A DNA stretch of 49,314 nt from Chitinophagaceae bacterium (GTDB lineage: Bacteria; Bacteroidota; Bacteroidia; Chitinophagales; Chitinophagaceae): NCBI GenBank assembly GCA_028288595.1, contig JAQBNK010000040.1, positions 1 through 49,314 of the forward strand. The letters are read 5' to 3'. The notes below the pieces were generated by a model, which saw nothing but the letters and a program-made list of their open reading frames with translations, made no database searches and was not told the origin of the DNA. This document shows positions 17,405 through 25,961 of the stretch, one piece after another (the first letter of the stretch is position 1; the number at the start of each line of letters is the position of its first letter). The translations under genes and the position numbers were made by a program.

Positions 17405-17956
17405 CTATTTGTATTTCATTACCAGTTGCTGAAGCGCCGCTAATTGTTTGCGAATAATTTCCTTTGTTTTTTCATCGGCAAGTTTACCATGTTCATTGAA
17501 TTTTGTTTTTGCCTGGTTGATCAATACCTCGGGTTTATAAACAGGCTTCATATCAAGAAACTGGAACACGGCATGAAAAGCGAGCTGCATTCTTACAGTA
17601 CCCCACATGCCCGGCGTTACACCCATTAGTGCAACCGGCTTACGTAACAAAGGAGAGTCTTCTCCACGGGAAGCCCAATCAATCGCATTTTTTAAACCGC
17701 CGGGTATGGAATAATTATATTCCGGAGATATGATCACGAAAGCATCCGCTAATGCTAAACGATCCCTGAATGCCTGTACCGCAGGCGGCCGCTTTTCTGT
17801 TGCAGGAAGATCAAGATCGCCGTTATATAAAGGCAATTCACTATATCCTGCTATTTCCATGGTAACTCCATCGGGTAAAAGCTCCAGGCTCTCATTTAAA
17901 AGCATGGTATTATATGACCCCATTCTAAGACTTCCTGATAAACCGATCCAATGCAT
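17405..17956 (-). CDS. NADPH-dependent FMN reductase family protein
   Basis: 183 residues with a flavodoxin-like fold. GLSGSLRMGSYN at residues 5-16 is the FMN phosphate-binding loop, and ISPEYNYSIPGGLKNAIDW near residue 97 is the family signature around the isoalloxazine ring. It would reduce FMN, quinones or azo compounds with NAD(P)H. It is the first gene of a three-gene minus-strand run with a flavin amine oxidase and RidA, which suggests flavin or redox support for amine oxidation, though the reductase may act alone. Confidence 0.9.
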   Translation of the reverse strand: MHWIGLSGSLRMGSYNTMLLNESLELLPDGVTMEIAGYSELPLYNGDLDLPATEKRPPAVQAFRDRLALADAFVIISPEYNYSIPGGLKNAIDWASRGEDSPLLRKPVALMGVTPGMWGTVRMQLAFHAVFQFLDMKPVYKPEVLINQAKTKFNEHGKLADEKTKEIIRKQLAALQQLVMKYK

Positions 17957-18129
17957 ATTCTGATTATTTATTAAAGTGAAACAAAAATTGTTCCCTGTAT
18001 GTTGTTAGAAGCTGGTTAATACACTAATTGCAAACAAAAGACTTCATTACTTTTACCATTCGTCAAAAATCTGCCTTTAATGGCCCGGTTTTGTATTAAT
18101 TTTTGATAGCTATAGTCAAACTCTACATT

Positions 18130-20223
18130 ATGAACGTATCCAGGAAGACAGTAATAGTTCTAATCATCTTATCATTCTTTTTTTCACCATCATTATTTGC
18201 ACAGAAAGACAAAGTGCAGGATAATGTAGATATTGTTTTTCATAACACCGCCCGTATGCTCCAGGGCATTCACTTTGCACCAAAAGAGTGGAATGACAGC
18301 TTCTCCCGGAAGATCTATAATACATACATGGATGAACTGGATCCGGGCAAAAGATTTTTTACACAAACAGATATTACGAGCCTGAATAGTTATGAAGACC
18401 AGCTGGATGATGAACTGAAAGGAGCCCCGGTTAGTTTTTATAAATCTGCGAATGAATTATATAAACAACGTTTAACCGATGCAAGAAAATTAATTACCGA
18501 ACTATTAAATAAATCTTTCAGCTTTTCAGGAAATGAAACCTACGATCCGAAAAAAGAAAAATTAAACTTCCCCGCGAACGACCAGGAAAAAAAACAACGC
18601 TGGGACAATTATTTGAAATACCAGGTGCTTAATCAATATGAAGAGCTATTACAGCAAAGAACAAAAGATAGCACTTTAACAACTGATGATCACTTACTGC
18701 AGGCTAAAGCAAGAGCAAACGTTTTAAAGGTAGAAATGCGGATACTTGATAATCTTCAGAAGCTTACTACCAATGAAGAGGCGTTTAATATTTACCTGAA
18801 TGACATCGTTAATTTATATGACCCCCATTCTAATTATTTTCTTCCGATAGACCGAAGAGAATTCCAGGAAGATATGACGGGCATTTATTATGGCATCGGT
18901 GCATTGCTGAAAGAAGAAATGGGAAAAGTAACTATTGGTGAATTAATGATTGGCGGCCCAGCATGGAAATCAAGACAGGTGGACCAGGGCGATGTTATTA
19001 TAAAAGTGAAACAAAATGCTGCAGACTCAACGGTGAATGTGGAAGGATGGGCGATGTCTGATGTTATAAAATTAACGAGGGGAACAAAAGGAAGTTTTGT
19101 TACCATTAGTTTCAGAAAAAAGGATGGGACAGTAAAAGATATTTCGCTCCAGCGGGATGCACTCCAGTTGGAAGATAGTTTTGTAAAAAGCGCTGTTATC
19201 GAAGATTCAGAAAAAATAGGTTATATCTATTTTCCTAAATTTTATACTTCTTTCGGAGATGCAAACGGAAGGAGTTGCGCTGCCGATATGGCGAAAGAAC
19301 TTCAGAAACTGAAAAAAGAAAATGTAAAAGGAATAATTGTAGACATCCGGAACAATGGCGGAGGCAGCCTCGGAGAAGTAATCAATATGGTTGGGCTTTT
19401 TATGAAGGAGGGGCCGGTGGTGCAGGTTAAATCGTCTAATGAAAAGCCTGAAGTAAATGGTGTAAAAAATGCAGGAGTAGTTTATGATGGACCGCTTGTA
19501 GTACTGGTAAATGAAATGAGCGCCTCGGCATCTGAAATATTTGCGGGTGCGATACAGGATTATAAACGAGGCATTATCATGGGTGCGCCTACTTATGGTA
19601 AAGGAACTGTTCAGCGTTCGTTTCCTGTTCCGTTGAATTTTCGACACTGGCCGGATTCAACAATCGACCTTGGCACTTTGCATGTAACGCTGCAAAAATA
19701 TTATCGCATTACCGGTGAAGCAACGCAACTAAAAGGAATTTTGCCTGATGTTAATCTCCCCGGCATTTATGAATCTTATGATATGCAGGAAAAAGACCAG
19801 CCCTCGGCATTACCGTGGGATAAAATAGCTTCCGCTAATTTTCAGCAATCGACTGAAGCACCGGTTATTCAAAAGCTCGTTGCTGACTATAAAAATAAAA
19901 TTACACAGGATACATTATTGCAATCTCTGCAGAAGAATCTTCACTGGTTGGCTTCCAAATCAGATTCATGGTCCCTGAACCTGGAAAAATTCAAGCAGCA
20001 AAAAAAACAATTGAGAGATATTACCTCCACCATCAGGAAAGAATTCGTGACCACAAAAACACTGGCTGTAAAAAATAATACCGAGATGGAAGATGTTATT
20101 CAAAAGCAGGAAAAGTTCAGGCAGGATAATAACAAGGCGTGGCTTAACAACTTAAAAAATGATCTGTACCTGAGCCGTGCAGTATCATTAATGCGTAATT
20201 ACATACAGATGCGTACGATTTAA
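18130..20223 (+). CDS. carboxy-terminal processing protease (S41A, Prc/Tsp-like)
   Basis: 697 residues from the ATG at 18130; a TTG at 18103 would place nine residues before a clean signal peptide (MNVSRKTVIVLIILSFFFSP). Domains: an N-terminal Tsp-type helical domain (IHFAPKEWNDSFSRKIY, ELDPGKRFFTQTDI), a PDZ domain (GALLKEEMGKVTIGELMIGGPA), and the S41 core KGIIVDIRNNGGGSLGEVIN. The catalytic Ser466 (SASASEIFAG) and Lys491 (TYGKGTVQ) are 25 residues apart as in E. coli Tsp. A C-terminal helical domain follows. It would degrade tagged or damaged proteins in the periplasm. It stands alone, divergent from the FMN reductase, with a near-consensus -7 (TAATTTTTG) just before the start. Confidence 0.93.
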   Translation: MNVSRKTVIVLIILSFFFSPSLFAQKDKVQDNVDIVFHNTARMLQGIHFAPKEWNDSFSRKIYNTYMDELDPGKRFFTQTDITSLNSYEDQLDDELKGAPVSFYKSANELYKQRLTDARKLITELLNKSFSFSGNETYDPKKEKLNFPANDQEKKQRWDNYLKYQVLNQYEELLQQRTKDSTLTTDDHLLQAKARANVLKVEMRILDNLQKLTTNEEAFNIYLNDIVNLYDPHSNYFLPIDRREFQEDMTGIYYGIGALLKEEMGKVTIGELMIGGPAWKSRQVDQGDVIIKVKQNAADSTVNVEGWAMSDVIKLTRGTKGSFVTISFRKKDGTVKDISLQRDALQLEDSFVKSAVIEDSEKIGYIYFPKFYTSFGDANGRSCAADMAKELQKLKKENVKGIIVDIRNNGGGSLGEVINMVGLFMKEGPVVQVKSSNEKPEVNGVKNAGVVYDGPLVVLVNEMSASASEIFAGAIQDYKRGIIMGAPTYGKGTVQRSFPVPLNFRHWPDSTIDLGTLHVTLQKYYRITGEATQLKGILPDVNLPGIYESYDMQEKDQPSALPWDKIASANFQQSTEAPVIQKLVADYKNKITQDTLLQSLQKNLHWLASKSDSWSLNLEKFKQQKKQLRDITSTIRKEFVTTKTLAVKNNTEMEDVIQKQEKFRQDNNKAWLNNLKNDLYLSRAVSLMRNYIQMRTI

Positions 20224-20235
20224 TTAACCGGATTT

Positions 20236-21339
20236 TTAGCGGGCAAATTTCAAACATACAGGTGCATGCACTTGTATACGTTTACCGGTATCAGTTAACA
20301 AGCCTGACTTCGCATCCCTGTTAAAAACAATAATGTTATCAGTTAACTGGTTTGCAACAAGTAAATAATCACCGGCAGAGCTGATTACAAAATTTCGTGG
20401 GCCTTTTCCCAACACGGGCTGATGCCCGATGATATTAAGTTTACCGTTTATCTGGTTGATACTGAAAATGGAAATATCATTTGCAGTACCACGGTTACTG
20501 GCATATAAAAATTTACCGTCGGGAGAAATATGAATATCCGCTGCTCCCACATCTCCTTTAAATTTTTCCGGTAAAAGTGAAATCGTTTGCAGGTATTCCA
20601 TTTTGCCTGCATGATATTTTAAAGCAGTGATATTTCCGATGAGCTCGCCAATCACATACATCCATTTTGCATTTGGATGAAAGGCAATGTGCCTTGGACC
20701 ACTACCTGCTTTTATTGCAAAGGAATCATATGCTTCTAAAATCTCTTTTTTATTTGCATTAACCTTATATGTCATTACCCTGTCTGATCCCAGGTCTGCT
20801 ACAGCTACATAATTATTATCAGGAGTGAACATTGTTGTGTGAACATGAGCTTTATCCTGCCGGGAAATATTGGGTCCGGCGCCTGTATGCTGAATCGTTT
20901 GCAGTGCCGGAGATAACAATCCATTTTTGAGTGTCCTGAAAACAGATAGATTGCCGCCGCTATAATTCGCAACAACAACAATTTTTCCTTTTTTATCAAT
21001 GTCTATATAACAAGGATCATCCCCCATTGAAGCGACTTTATTAATTGGCGCAAGCAAAGAAGTTTTCCTATTGAATAAAAATGCACTTAGCCCACCTTTA
21101 TTATTTCCTCTTTCATTAACCGCATATACATATTTTCGATCGGGGGAAAGGTTTAAATAAGAGGGATTATCTGTTGGCGTTGTACTTAACAATCTCGTTT
21201 CGCCGGTTGAGTTATTGAACTCATAAATATAAATTCCCTGGTTAGCATTAGCAGTGTAGGAGCCGACAAAGAGATAAGTTTTTTGTGCCTGCATAGAAAC
21301 AGCGATTAAATAAAGTGCCGTTAGCAATAAATATTTCAT
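20236..21339 (-). CDS. secreted lactonase family seven-bladed propeller (6-phosphogluconolactonase-like)
   Basis: 367 residues from the ATG at 21339, which begins a signal peptide (MKYLLLTALYLIAVSMQAQ); a longer frame starts upstream inside the DUF423 gene and is rejected. Family marks: YLFVGSYTANANQGIYIYEF, NPSYLNLSPDRKYVYAVNE, GDDPCYIDIDKKGKIVVVANY, DKAHVHTTMFTPDNNYVAVADLG, GPRHIAFHPNAKWMYVIGE, ADIHISPDGKFLYASNRG, GPRNFVISSAGDYLLVANQ. The cytosolic Pgl (YbhE type) hydrolyses 6-phosphogluconolactone; a secreted relative more likely acts on other lactones. Last in a run gcdH-like, aroK, DUF423, lactonase. Confidence 0.88.
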   Translation of the reverse strand: MKYLLLTALYLIAVSMQAQKTYLFVGSYTANANQGIYIYEFNNSTGETRLLSTTPTDNPSYLNLSPDRKYVYAVNERGNNKGGLSAFLFNRKTSLLAPINKVASMGDDPCYIDIDKKGKIVVVANYSGGNLSVFRTLKNGLLSPALQTIQHTGAGPNISRQDKAHVHTTMFTPDNNYVAVADLGSDRVMTYKVNANKKEILEAYDSFAIKAGSGPRHIAFHPNAKWMYVIGELIGNITALKYHAGKMEYLQTISLLPEKFKGDVGAADIHISPDGKFLYASNRGTANDISIFSINQINGKLNIIGHQPVLGKGPRNFVISSAGDYLLVANQLTDNIIVFNRDAKSGLLTDTGKRIQVHAPVCLKFAR

Positions 21340-21343
21340 AAGG

Positions 21344-21742
21344 TTAGCTTTGTATTTTTTTGTTTCTGCACCCGGCGAAAAGGCAAGCCCATCCAGCAAT
21401 AAAAAAGAGTCCGCCAAACGGTGTCAGCGGTCCCGCCCATTTAAACCCATTGCTGATAACCGCCGTTTTGTAAGTTAAAATATATAATGATCCTGAGAAG
21501 AATATTATTCCTATGATAAAACATGTACCAGCTGCGGCTATCCATTTATTCCTGTATTCTTTCCACACCAATGAAGTAATCATTAAAGCAATGGCATGGT
21601 AAAACTGGTAACGAACCGCTGTTTCAAAAATCGTTACGGCCTGTTCACTTATATTAGAGCTCAGCGTATGCGCTGCAAACGCACCCAGTGCGACTGAAAA
21701 TGCACCCAACAGGGCAGCCGTTTTAAAAAAGCCTTTATGCAT
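21344..21742 (-). CDS. DUF423 membrane protein
   Basis: 132 residues with four hydrophobic segments. The DUF423 (YgdD/TMEM256-like) pattern is clear: AALLGAFSVALGAFAAHTL, ETAVRYQFYHAIALM, and LTPFGGLFFIAGWACLF near the C-terminus. It is an inner-membrane protein of unknown function. Its start overlaps the 3' end of aroK by 8 bases, and the lactonase begins 4 bases after its stop, so the genes are translated as one block. Confidence 0.9.
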   Translation of the reverse strand: MHKGFFKTAALLGAFSVALGAFAAHTLSSNISEQAVTIFETAVRYQFYHAIALMITSLVWKEYRNKWIAAAGTCFIIGIIFFSGSLYILTYKTAVISNGFKWAGPLTPFGGLFFIAGWACLFAGCRNKKIQS

Positions 21743-22241
21743 GTTGTTTTATTATTGCAGCGAATTTCGCATCTGAAATTTCGCTTGATTTAAGATGAAC
21801 TGTAGCCTGCTCATAAAAATTTAATCGTTCTTTTCTTTTGGCTGAAAGAAAATCTTCAAGAGCCCCATCATCAAGGTCTTTTATCAGTGGCCGGTGTGCC
21901 TTTTCCGGTTTTAATCTTTCAGCCAGCAGATTAATATCCTCATCCAGCCATATCGTAATTCCCTGCTCATTCATCCATTGCATATTATCATTAAAGCAGG
22001 GAGTACCACCCCCGGTAGCTAATACAAAAGATTTTTTTTGACTGAAGAGCCGCAGCATTTTAGTTTCTGCGCTTCTAAAATAATCTTCGCCTTTTTGCTC
22101 AAAGATTTCTTTGACAGATAGTTCTTCGATCGACTCAACTAAAAAATCAAGATCGTAAGCTCCTGTCTTTAGTTTTTTACCAAGCTTTTTTGTCCAGAAA
22201 GATTTCCCTGAACCCATTAGACCGATGAGAAAAATTTTCAT
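21735..22241 (-). CDS. aroK: shikimate kinase
   Basis: 168 residues, standard length. Walker A GLMGSGKS at residues 7-14, then the shikimate-binding region DLDFLVE, ARG-type motif YFRSAE, ATGGGTPC and the lid HRPLI. It phosphorylates shikimate with ATP in the chorismate pathway. The start lies 12 bases after the acyl-CoA dehydrogenase stop and the end overlaps the DUF423 gene by 8 bases. The link to neighbours is positional only. Confidence 0.95.
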   Translation of the reverse strand: MKIFLIGLMGSGKSFWTKKLGKKLKTGAYDLDFLVESIEELSVKEIFEQKGEDYFRSAETKMLRLFSQKKSFVLATGGGTPCFNDNMQWMNEQGITIWLDEDINLLAERLKPEKAHRPLIKDLDDGALEDFLSAKRKERLNFYEQATVHLKSSEISDAKFAAIIKQHA

Positions 22242-22253
22242 GGAAGTTCAGTA

Positions 22254-23438
22254 TTACTTAAACGCATTCAACCCCGTTACGTCCATACCCGTTATCAGCA
22301 AATGCACATCATGTGTTCCTTCATACGTAATCACACTTTCTATATTCATCATGTGACGCATAATACTGTACTCGCCTGTAATACCCATGCCGCCTAATAC
22401 CTGGCGTGCGTCACGGGCAATATTAGCAGCGATCTCACAACTATTTCTCTTGGCCATACTCACTTGCGCAGGTGTCGCACGGTTCTCATTCATCAGCACA
22501 CCTAGTCTCCAAACAAGCAACTGGGCTTTTGTAATTTCAGTGATCATCTCCGCCAGCTTCTTTTGCTGTAACTGGAAGCCACCTATCGGTCTTCCAAACT
22601 GCACCCTCTCTTTGCTGTACTGTAACGCCGTGTCATAACAATCCATTGCTGCGCCTAAAGCGCCCCATGCAATTCCATAGCGTGCCTTGCTTAAACAACT
22701 CAACGGCCCTTTTAATCCTTTTACACCGGGAAGAATATTTTCTTTGGGAACTTTTACATGATCAAAAACCAACTCGCCTGTTGCTGATGCACGCAAACTC
22801 CATTTACCATGTGTTGTTGGCGTACTAAAACCTTCCATTCCTCTTTCTAAGATCAATCCTCTTATATCGCCTGCTTCATCTTTCGCCCACACCACTGCAA
22901 CCTGTGAAAAAGGCGCATTACTGATCCACATTTTAGCGCCATTTAAAATAACATGATCGCCGGCATCAGTAAAATTCGATAACATACCGGCAGGATCGCT
23001 GCCATGATCCGGCTCTGTTAATCCAAAACAACCCAGCCATTCTCCGCTGGCTAGTTTTGGCAAATACTTTTTCTTTTGTTCGTCACTTCCATAAGCATAT
23101 ATCGGGAACATCACCAATGAACCTTGTACGCTGGCAGTTGATCTTACCCCGCTATCACCCCGCTCCAGTTCCTGCATCATCAGGCCGTAACTTATATAAT
23201 CCAGTCCGCCACCACCATATTCATGTGGTATCGTGGGTCCGAAACATCCCAGGTCTCCCATTTGTTTTACTATCTGAACCGGGAACTCTGCTTTCTGAGC
23301 ATACTCTTCTATAATTGGCGAGATTTCTTTCTTCACATAGTTCCTCACTGTCTCACGAATCAGTTTGTGTTCTTCTGTCAGCAATTCGTCCAGCAGGAAA
23401 TAATCCGGGGACTGGAACATATCAGCCTTAACCGCCAT
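22254..23438 (-). CDS. glutaryl-CoA dehydrogenase-like acyl-CoA dehydrogenase
   Basis: 394 residues, full length. The acyl-CoA dehydrogenase domains are complete: N-terminal helices, the middle beta domain (CFGLTEPDHGSDPAGM, MWISNAPFSQVAVVWA) and the C-terminal helical domain with QFGRPIGGFQLQQKKLA and QVLGGMGITGEYSIMRHMMN. Residues 98-114 (VRSTASVQGSLVMFPIY) and YEGTHDVHLLI with base Glu373 match glutaryl-CoA dehydrogenases rather than short- or medium-chain enzymes. It would convert glutaryl-CoA to crotonyl-CoA and CO2 in lysine and tryptophan breakdown. First gene of a four-gene minus-strand run. A CAAATTTA (TAAATTTG on the minus strand) lies only 6 bases before the start. Confidence 0.88.
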   Translation of the reverse strand: MAVKADMFQSPDYFLLDELLTEEHKLIRETVRNYVKKEISPIIEEYAQKAEFPVQIVKQMGDLGCFGPTIPHEYGGGGLDYISYGLMMQELERGDSGVRSTASVQGSLVMFPIYAYGSDEQKKKYLPKLASGEWLGCFGLTEPDHGSDPAGMLSNFTDAGDHVILNGAKMWISNAPFSQVAVVWAKDEAGDIRGLILERGMEGFSTPTTHGKWSLRASATGELVFDHVKVPKENILPGVKGLKGPLSCLSKARYGIAWGALGAAMDCYDTALQYSKERVQFGRPIGGFQLQQKKLAEMITEITKAQLLVWRLGVLMNENRATPAQVSMAKRNSCEIAANIARDARQVLGGMGITGEYSIMRHMMNIESVITYEGTHDVHLLITGMDVTGLNAFK

Positions 23439-23590
23439 ATGATCAAATTTATTGAACCGCTAAAGTAAGAAAAACACCACTCCCGTAAACTAAACGGTTA
23501 CCGCTTGTAACATCCGGTAACTTATCCCGTTAAAAAAGAATCTCTTTTCATGCAACATTCTTTAGATAACTGTGACTTTATTATAGCGAT

Positions 23591-24148
23591 ATGACACCAC
23601 AACTAACCGCAGACCATATTCACGATCATGTGCTTAAAGCCTGCCGCGATGGAAACGCGATGAGCTTTAAACTGCTGTACGAGCAGTATGCCAGGGCCAT
23701 GTATAATACCAGCCTGCGAATTGTAAACAACCCGGCTGATGCTGAAGACGTTCTGCAGGAAGCTTTCCTGGATGCGTTTCGCAATCTTGAACGTTTCGAG
23801 TTCCGTTCTGGTTTCGGGAGCTGGCTGAAAAGGATCGTTGTAAACAAATCGATCAATTATGTAAGAAGAAAAAATAGTAACTGGATAGAATTGCAGGATC
23901 ACCATGATCTTTTCGTGGAAAATGAAATTGATGAAAACGAAATGGAATTTAAACTGGAAGAAGTTCGCAGGTGCATTCAAAAATTACCCGACGGATACAG
24001 AACTATTCTTTGCCTTCATTTGATAGAAAATTATAAACAGGAAACCATTGCCGACATATTGGGTGTTTCGCATACCACCGTGAGAACACAATATATGAGA
24101 GCCAAAAAGAAATTACTCGAATTGCTGAAACAAGGAGGTATATCATGA
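23591..24148 (+). CDS. ECF-type RNA polymerase sigma factor
   Basis: 185 residues. Region 2: FKLLYEQYARAMYNTSLRIV and NPADAEDVLQEAFLDAF; the link FGSWLKRIVVNKSINYVRR; region 4: LPDGYRTILCLHLIENYKQE and IADILGVSHTTVRTQYMRAKKKL, a helix-turn-helix for -35 recognition. The next gene starts inside its stop codon (ATGA overlap) and codes for a membrane protein placed like an anti-sigma factor. The signal that activates it is unknown. The third gene, an adhesin-like secreted protein, may be a target. Confidence 0.95.
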   Translation: MTPQLTADHIHDHVLKACRDGNAMSFKLLYEQYARAMYNTSLRIVNNPADAEDVLQEAFLDAFRNLERFEFRSGFGSWLKRIVVNKSINYVRRKNSNWIELQDHHDLFVENEIDENEMEFKLEEVRRCIQKLPDGYRTILCLHLIENYKQETIADILGVSHTTVRTQYMRAKKKLLELLKQGGIS

Positions 24149-24744
24149 GAGATAACAAACTGGAAAAATTTATTGTTGAGAACAAGTCAGATTTTGACAC
24201 AGAACAACTGCCTGTATATCTATGGCAGAAGCTGGAGAAAAAACTGCCATCAGAGGAAAAAAGATTCAGGCTGTTCAATTTATTCAGCCTCCAGCAGGCC
24301 GCGGCTGCTGTAATTATCATCGCAGTGGGTTTGGCTTTCCTGGTTACAATAGATAGCCGTAAGCCAATCCCGCCGGGTGAAAATAATAATCCCGCTCTCT
24401 CAGCAGAAACAAACGAAGTACCGGATAACATCAACCCTGTATATACTAAACAGATTTTACAGTTTTCACGCATCGTGGACACAAAACAAACACAATTAAA
24501 AGAAGCAGAAAAAATCAGTCCCGAACTATATAAAGATTTTACAAAAGATCTTACCTCACTGGACGCTTATTACAAATCGCTGGCAAAAGAATTAAAAAAC
24601 AATCCCAGGAAAGAACAATTACTCGATGAAATGATTCAGAACTTAAGACTGCAGGCTGAACTGCTGAATCAACAATTGAATGTTATACAAGAACTCAAAC
24701 AATCAAAAAAACAAGATCATGCAAAAGATAAGACCCATATTTAG
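24145..24744 (+). CDS. probable membrane-bound anti-sigma factor
   Basis: 199 residues. The cytoplasmic N-terminus (about 48 residues, ending KRFRLFNLFSLQQ) is followed by one transmembrane segment (AAAAVIIIAVGLAFLV) and a periplasmic part with a long charged, coiled-coil-like helix (KQTQLKEAEKISPELYKDF to LLNQQLNVIQELKQSKKQ). No zinc-binding HxxxCxxC anti-sigma motif is present, so the call rests on the 4-base overlap with the sigma gene and the single-span layout. It overlaps the next gene by 26 bases. Confidence 0.65.
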   Translation: MRDNKLEKFIVENKSDFDTEQLPVYLWQKLEKKLPSEEKRFRLFNLFSLQQAAAAVIIIAVGLAFLVTIDSRKPIPPGENNNPALSAETNEVPDNINPVYTKQILQFSRIVDTKQTQLKEAEKISPELYKDFTKDLTSLDAYYKSLAKELKNNPRKEQLLDEMIQNLRLQAELLNQQLNVIQELKQSKKQDHAKDKTHI

Positions 24745-25741
24745 TTTGCTTGCAGCTTTCGTGCTGCTTTCAACTGCTACTGATGCGCAGAAAAAGAAAT
24801 ACGAATTTGCGCATAATAAAAATGTCTCGCAAACTTACCCTGCTTCTTCAGGCGATAAACTAAACATCGATAACCAGTTTGGTGATGTGGTAATAAAAAC
24901 CTGGAACAGGAACGAAGTAAAAGTGGATATTTCGGTGGAAGTATCATCCACAATTAAAGAAGATGCCGATGAAATGTTTAACCGCATCGATATCCGGCAC
25001 AGTAAAAGCGGTAACAACATTTCTTTCAAGACAGATATGGAAGATAAAAAAGATAGGGACAATGACAAGAGGGACCGTTACAATAAAAATGATAAACAGG
25101 ATCACAGCAACCAGATAGATATCCACTACGAGGTTAGTATGCCTTCTAACCTCGCACTTGATCTAAAAAACAGGTTTGGCAAATCAGTTGTTCCTGATCT
25201 TACCGGAAAAGTAGATATCGACGAACAATTCGGCGATCTTGATGCAGGCCGCTTAACTAATCCCGGGAAAATAACGGTCAAATTTGGCTCGGCAAATATA
25301 GATGGCTTAAATGACGCCGATGTAGATCTTCAATTCATCAATAATGTAGCAACGCTGAAAAACATTACCGGCACTTTAGATCTGAATGCTAATTTCTGCC
25401 AGAAAAATGGTGTGGTGATTTATACCAATTCCATTAATTCTCTTAACGTTAAAGCCAATTATTCTGATGTAGTTCTTGTTGTGCCTAAAGATGTGTCAGC
25501 CAATTTCAATATCAAAACACAATGGGGCTCGCTTAAAAATAATACCGCTTTTAATATCAGTAAGGAAAATGAAGAGGACAACAATTCAAAATATTACGGA
25601 CCCCGCTTCAGCAACTCTTATAAAGGTTCTGCAGGTGGAGGAAAAAATAAATACACTTTAAAAGGAAATTTCTCCGATTTCATTATCGGGCACGATGCCC
25701 CAGCTCTGAAGGATTATAAAAAGAAAACAGCTTCACTATAG
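24719..25741 (+). CDS. secreted beta-helical adhesin-like protein (DUF4097-like)
   Basis: 340 residues from the ATG at 24719, which begins a signal peptide (MQKIRPIFSLLAAFVLLSTATDAQ); an ATG at 24680 is in frame but gives a poor N-terminus. The mature protein is built of short beta-strand repeats (NQFGDVVIKTWNRNEVKVDI, NRFGKSVVPDLTGKVDIDEQFGDL, NATLKNITGTLDLNANF type) typical of DUF4097/head-GIN-like right-handed helices. A very acidic and basic low-complexity stretch (DKKDRDNDKRDRYNKNDKQD) sits near residue 110. Third gene of the ECF sigma operon and possibly the envelope component it controls. A terminator follows at 25774. Confidence 0.7.
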   Translation: MQKIRPIFSLLAAFVLLSTATDAQKKKYEFAHNKNVSQTYPASSGDKLNIDNQFGDVVIKTWNRNEVKVDISVEVSSTIKEDADEMFNRIDIRHSKSGNNISFKTDMEDKKDRDNDKRDRYNKNDKQDHSNQIDIHYEVSMPSNLALDLKNRFGKSVVPDLTGKVDIDEQFGDLDAGRLTNPGKITVKFGSANIDGLNDADVDLQFINNVATLKNITGTLDLNANFCQKNGVVIYTNSINSLNVKANYSDVVLVVPKDVSANFNIKTQWGSLKNNTAFNISKENEEDNNSKYYGPRFSNSYKGSAGGGKNKYTLKGNFSDFIIGHDAPALKDYKKKTASL

Positions 25742-25773
25742 GTTTATATATGTTTTCTCATGTGCATTAATTC

Positions 25774-25799
25774 GGGGAGAGCTTTTGCTTTCCCCTTTT
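25774..25799 (+). terminator. intrinsic terminator of the ECF sigma operon
   Basis: GGGGAGAGC (25774-25782), loop TTTT, GCTTTCCCC (25787-25795) with one non-Watson-Crick pair, followed by TTTT. It lies 33 bases after the stop of the adhesin-like gene. Confidence 0.75.
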
Positions 25800-25830
25800 A
25801 ATTAAGTTAGAATACGATAAAGGAGCAGAA

Positions 25831-25902
25831 GAACAAAGAACAGGGAATGATGAATGTTGAAGTCGTAAACTTCTTCTGTTCATCATTCCTTGTTCTTTGT
25901 TC
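25831..25902. repeat. word-repeat hairpin (GAACAAAGAACA... type)
   Basis: Two 24-base arms (25831-25854 and 25879-25902) pair at 23 positions. The loop holds a second small stem GAAGT/ACTTC. The arms begin GAACAAAGAACA and end GGAATGATGAA; the same words recur in the hairpin at 40948-41006. It sits between the ECF operon terminator and the metalloprotease gene and is not itself a standard terminator (no T run). Confidence 0.8.
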
Positions 25903-25961
25903 AATATTCGCCCCGGGCAGCATTGCTATTAATTACGGAATCTCGTAATAAATCCCCAGCC

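Noticed and set aside
23444-23451. -7 box TAAATTTG for the glutaryl-CoA dehydrogenase-like gene
   Set aside because: It fits the consensus but would start transcription at the ATG itself, so it is probably chance.
23591-24744. FecI/FecR-type regulatory pair for a TonB receptor
   Set aside because: The membrane protein lacks a FecR domain and no TonB-dependent receptor follows; a generic ECF/anti-sigma pair is the safer call.
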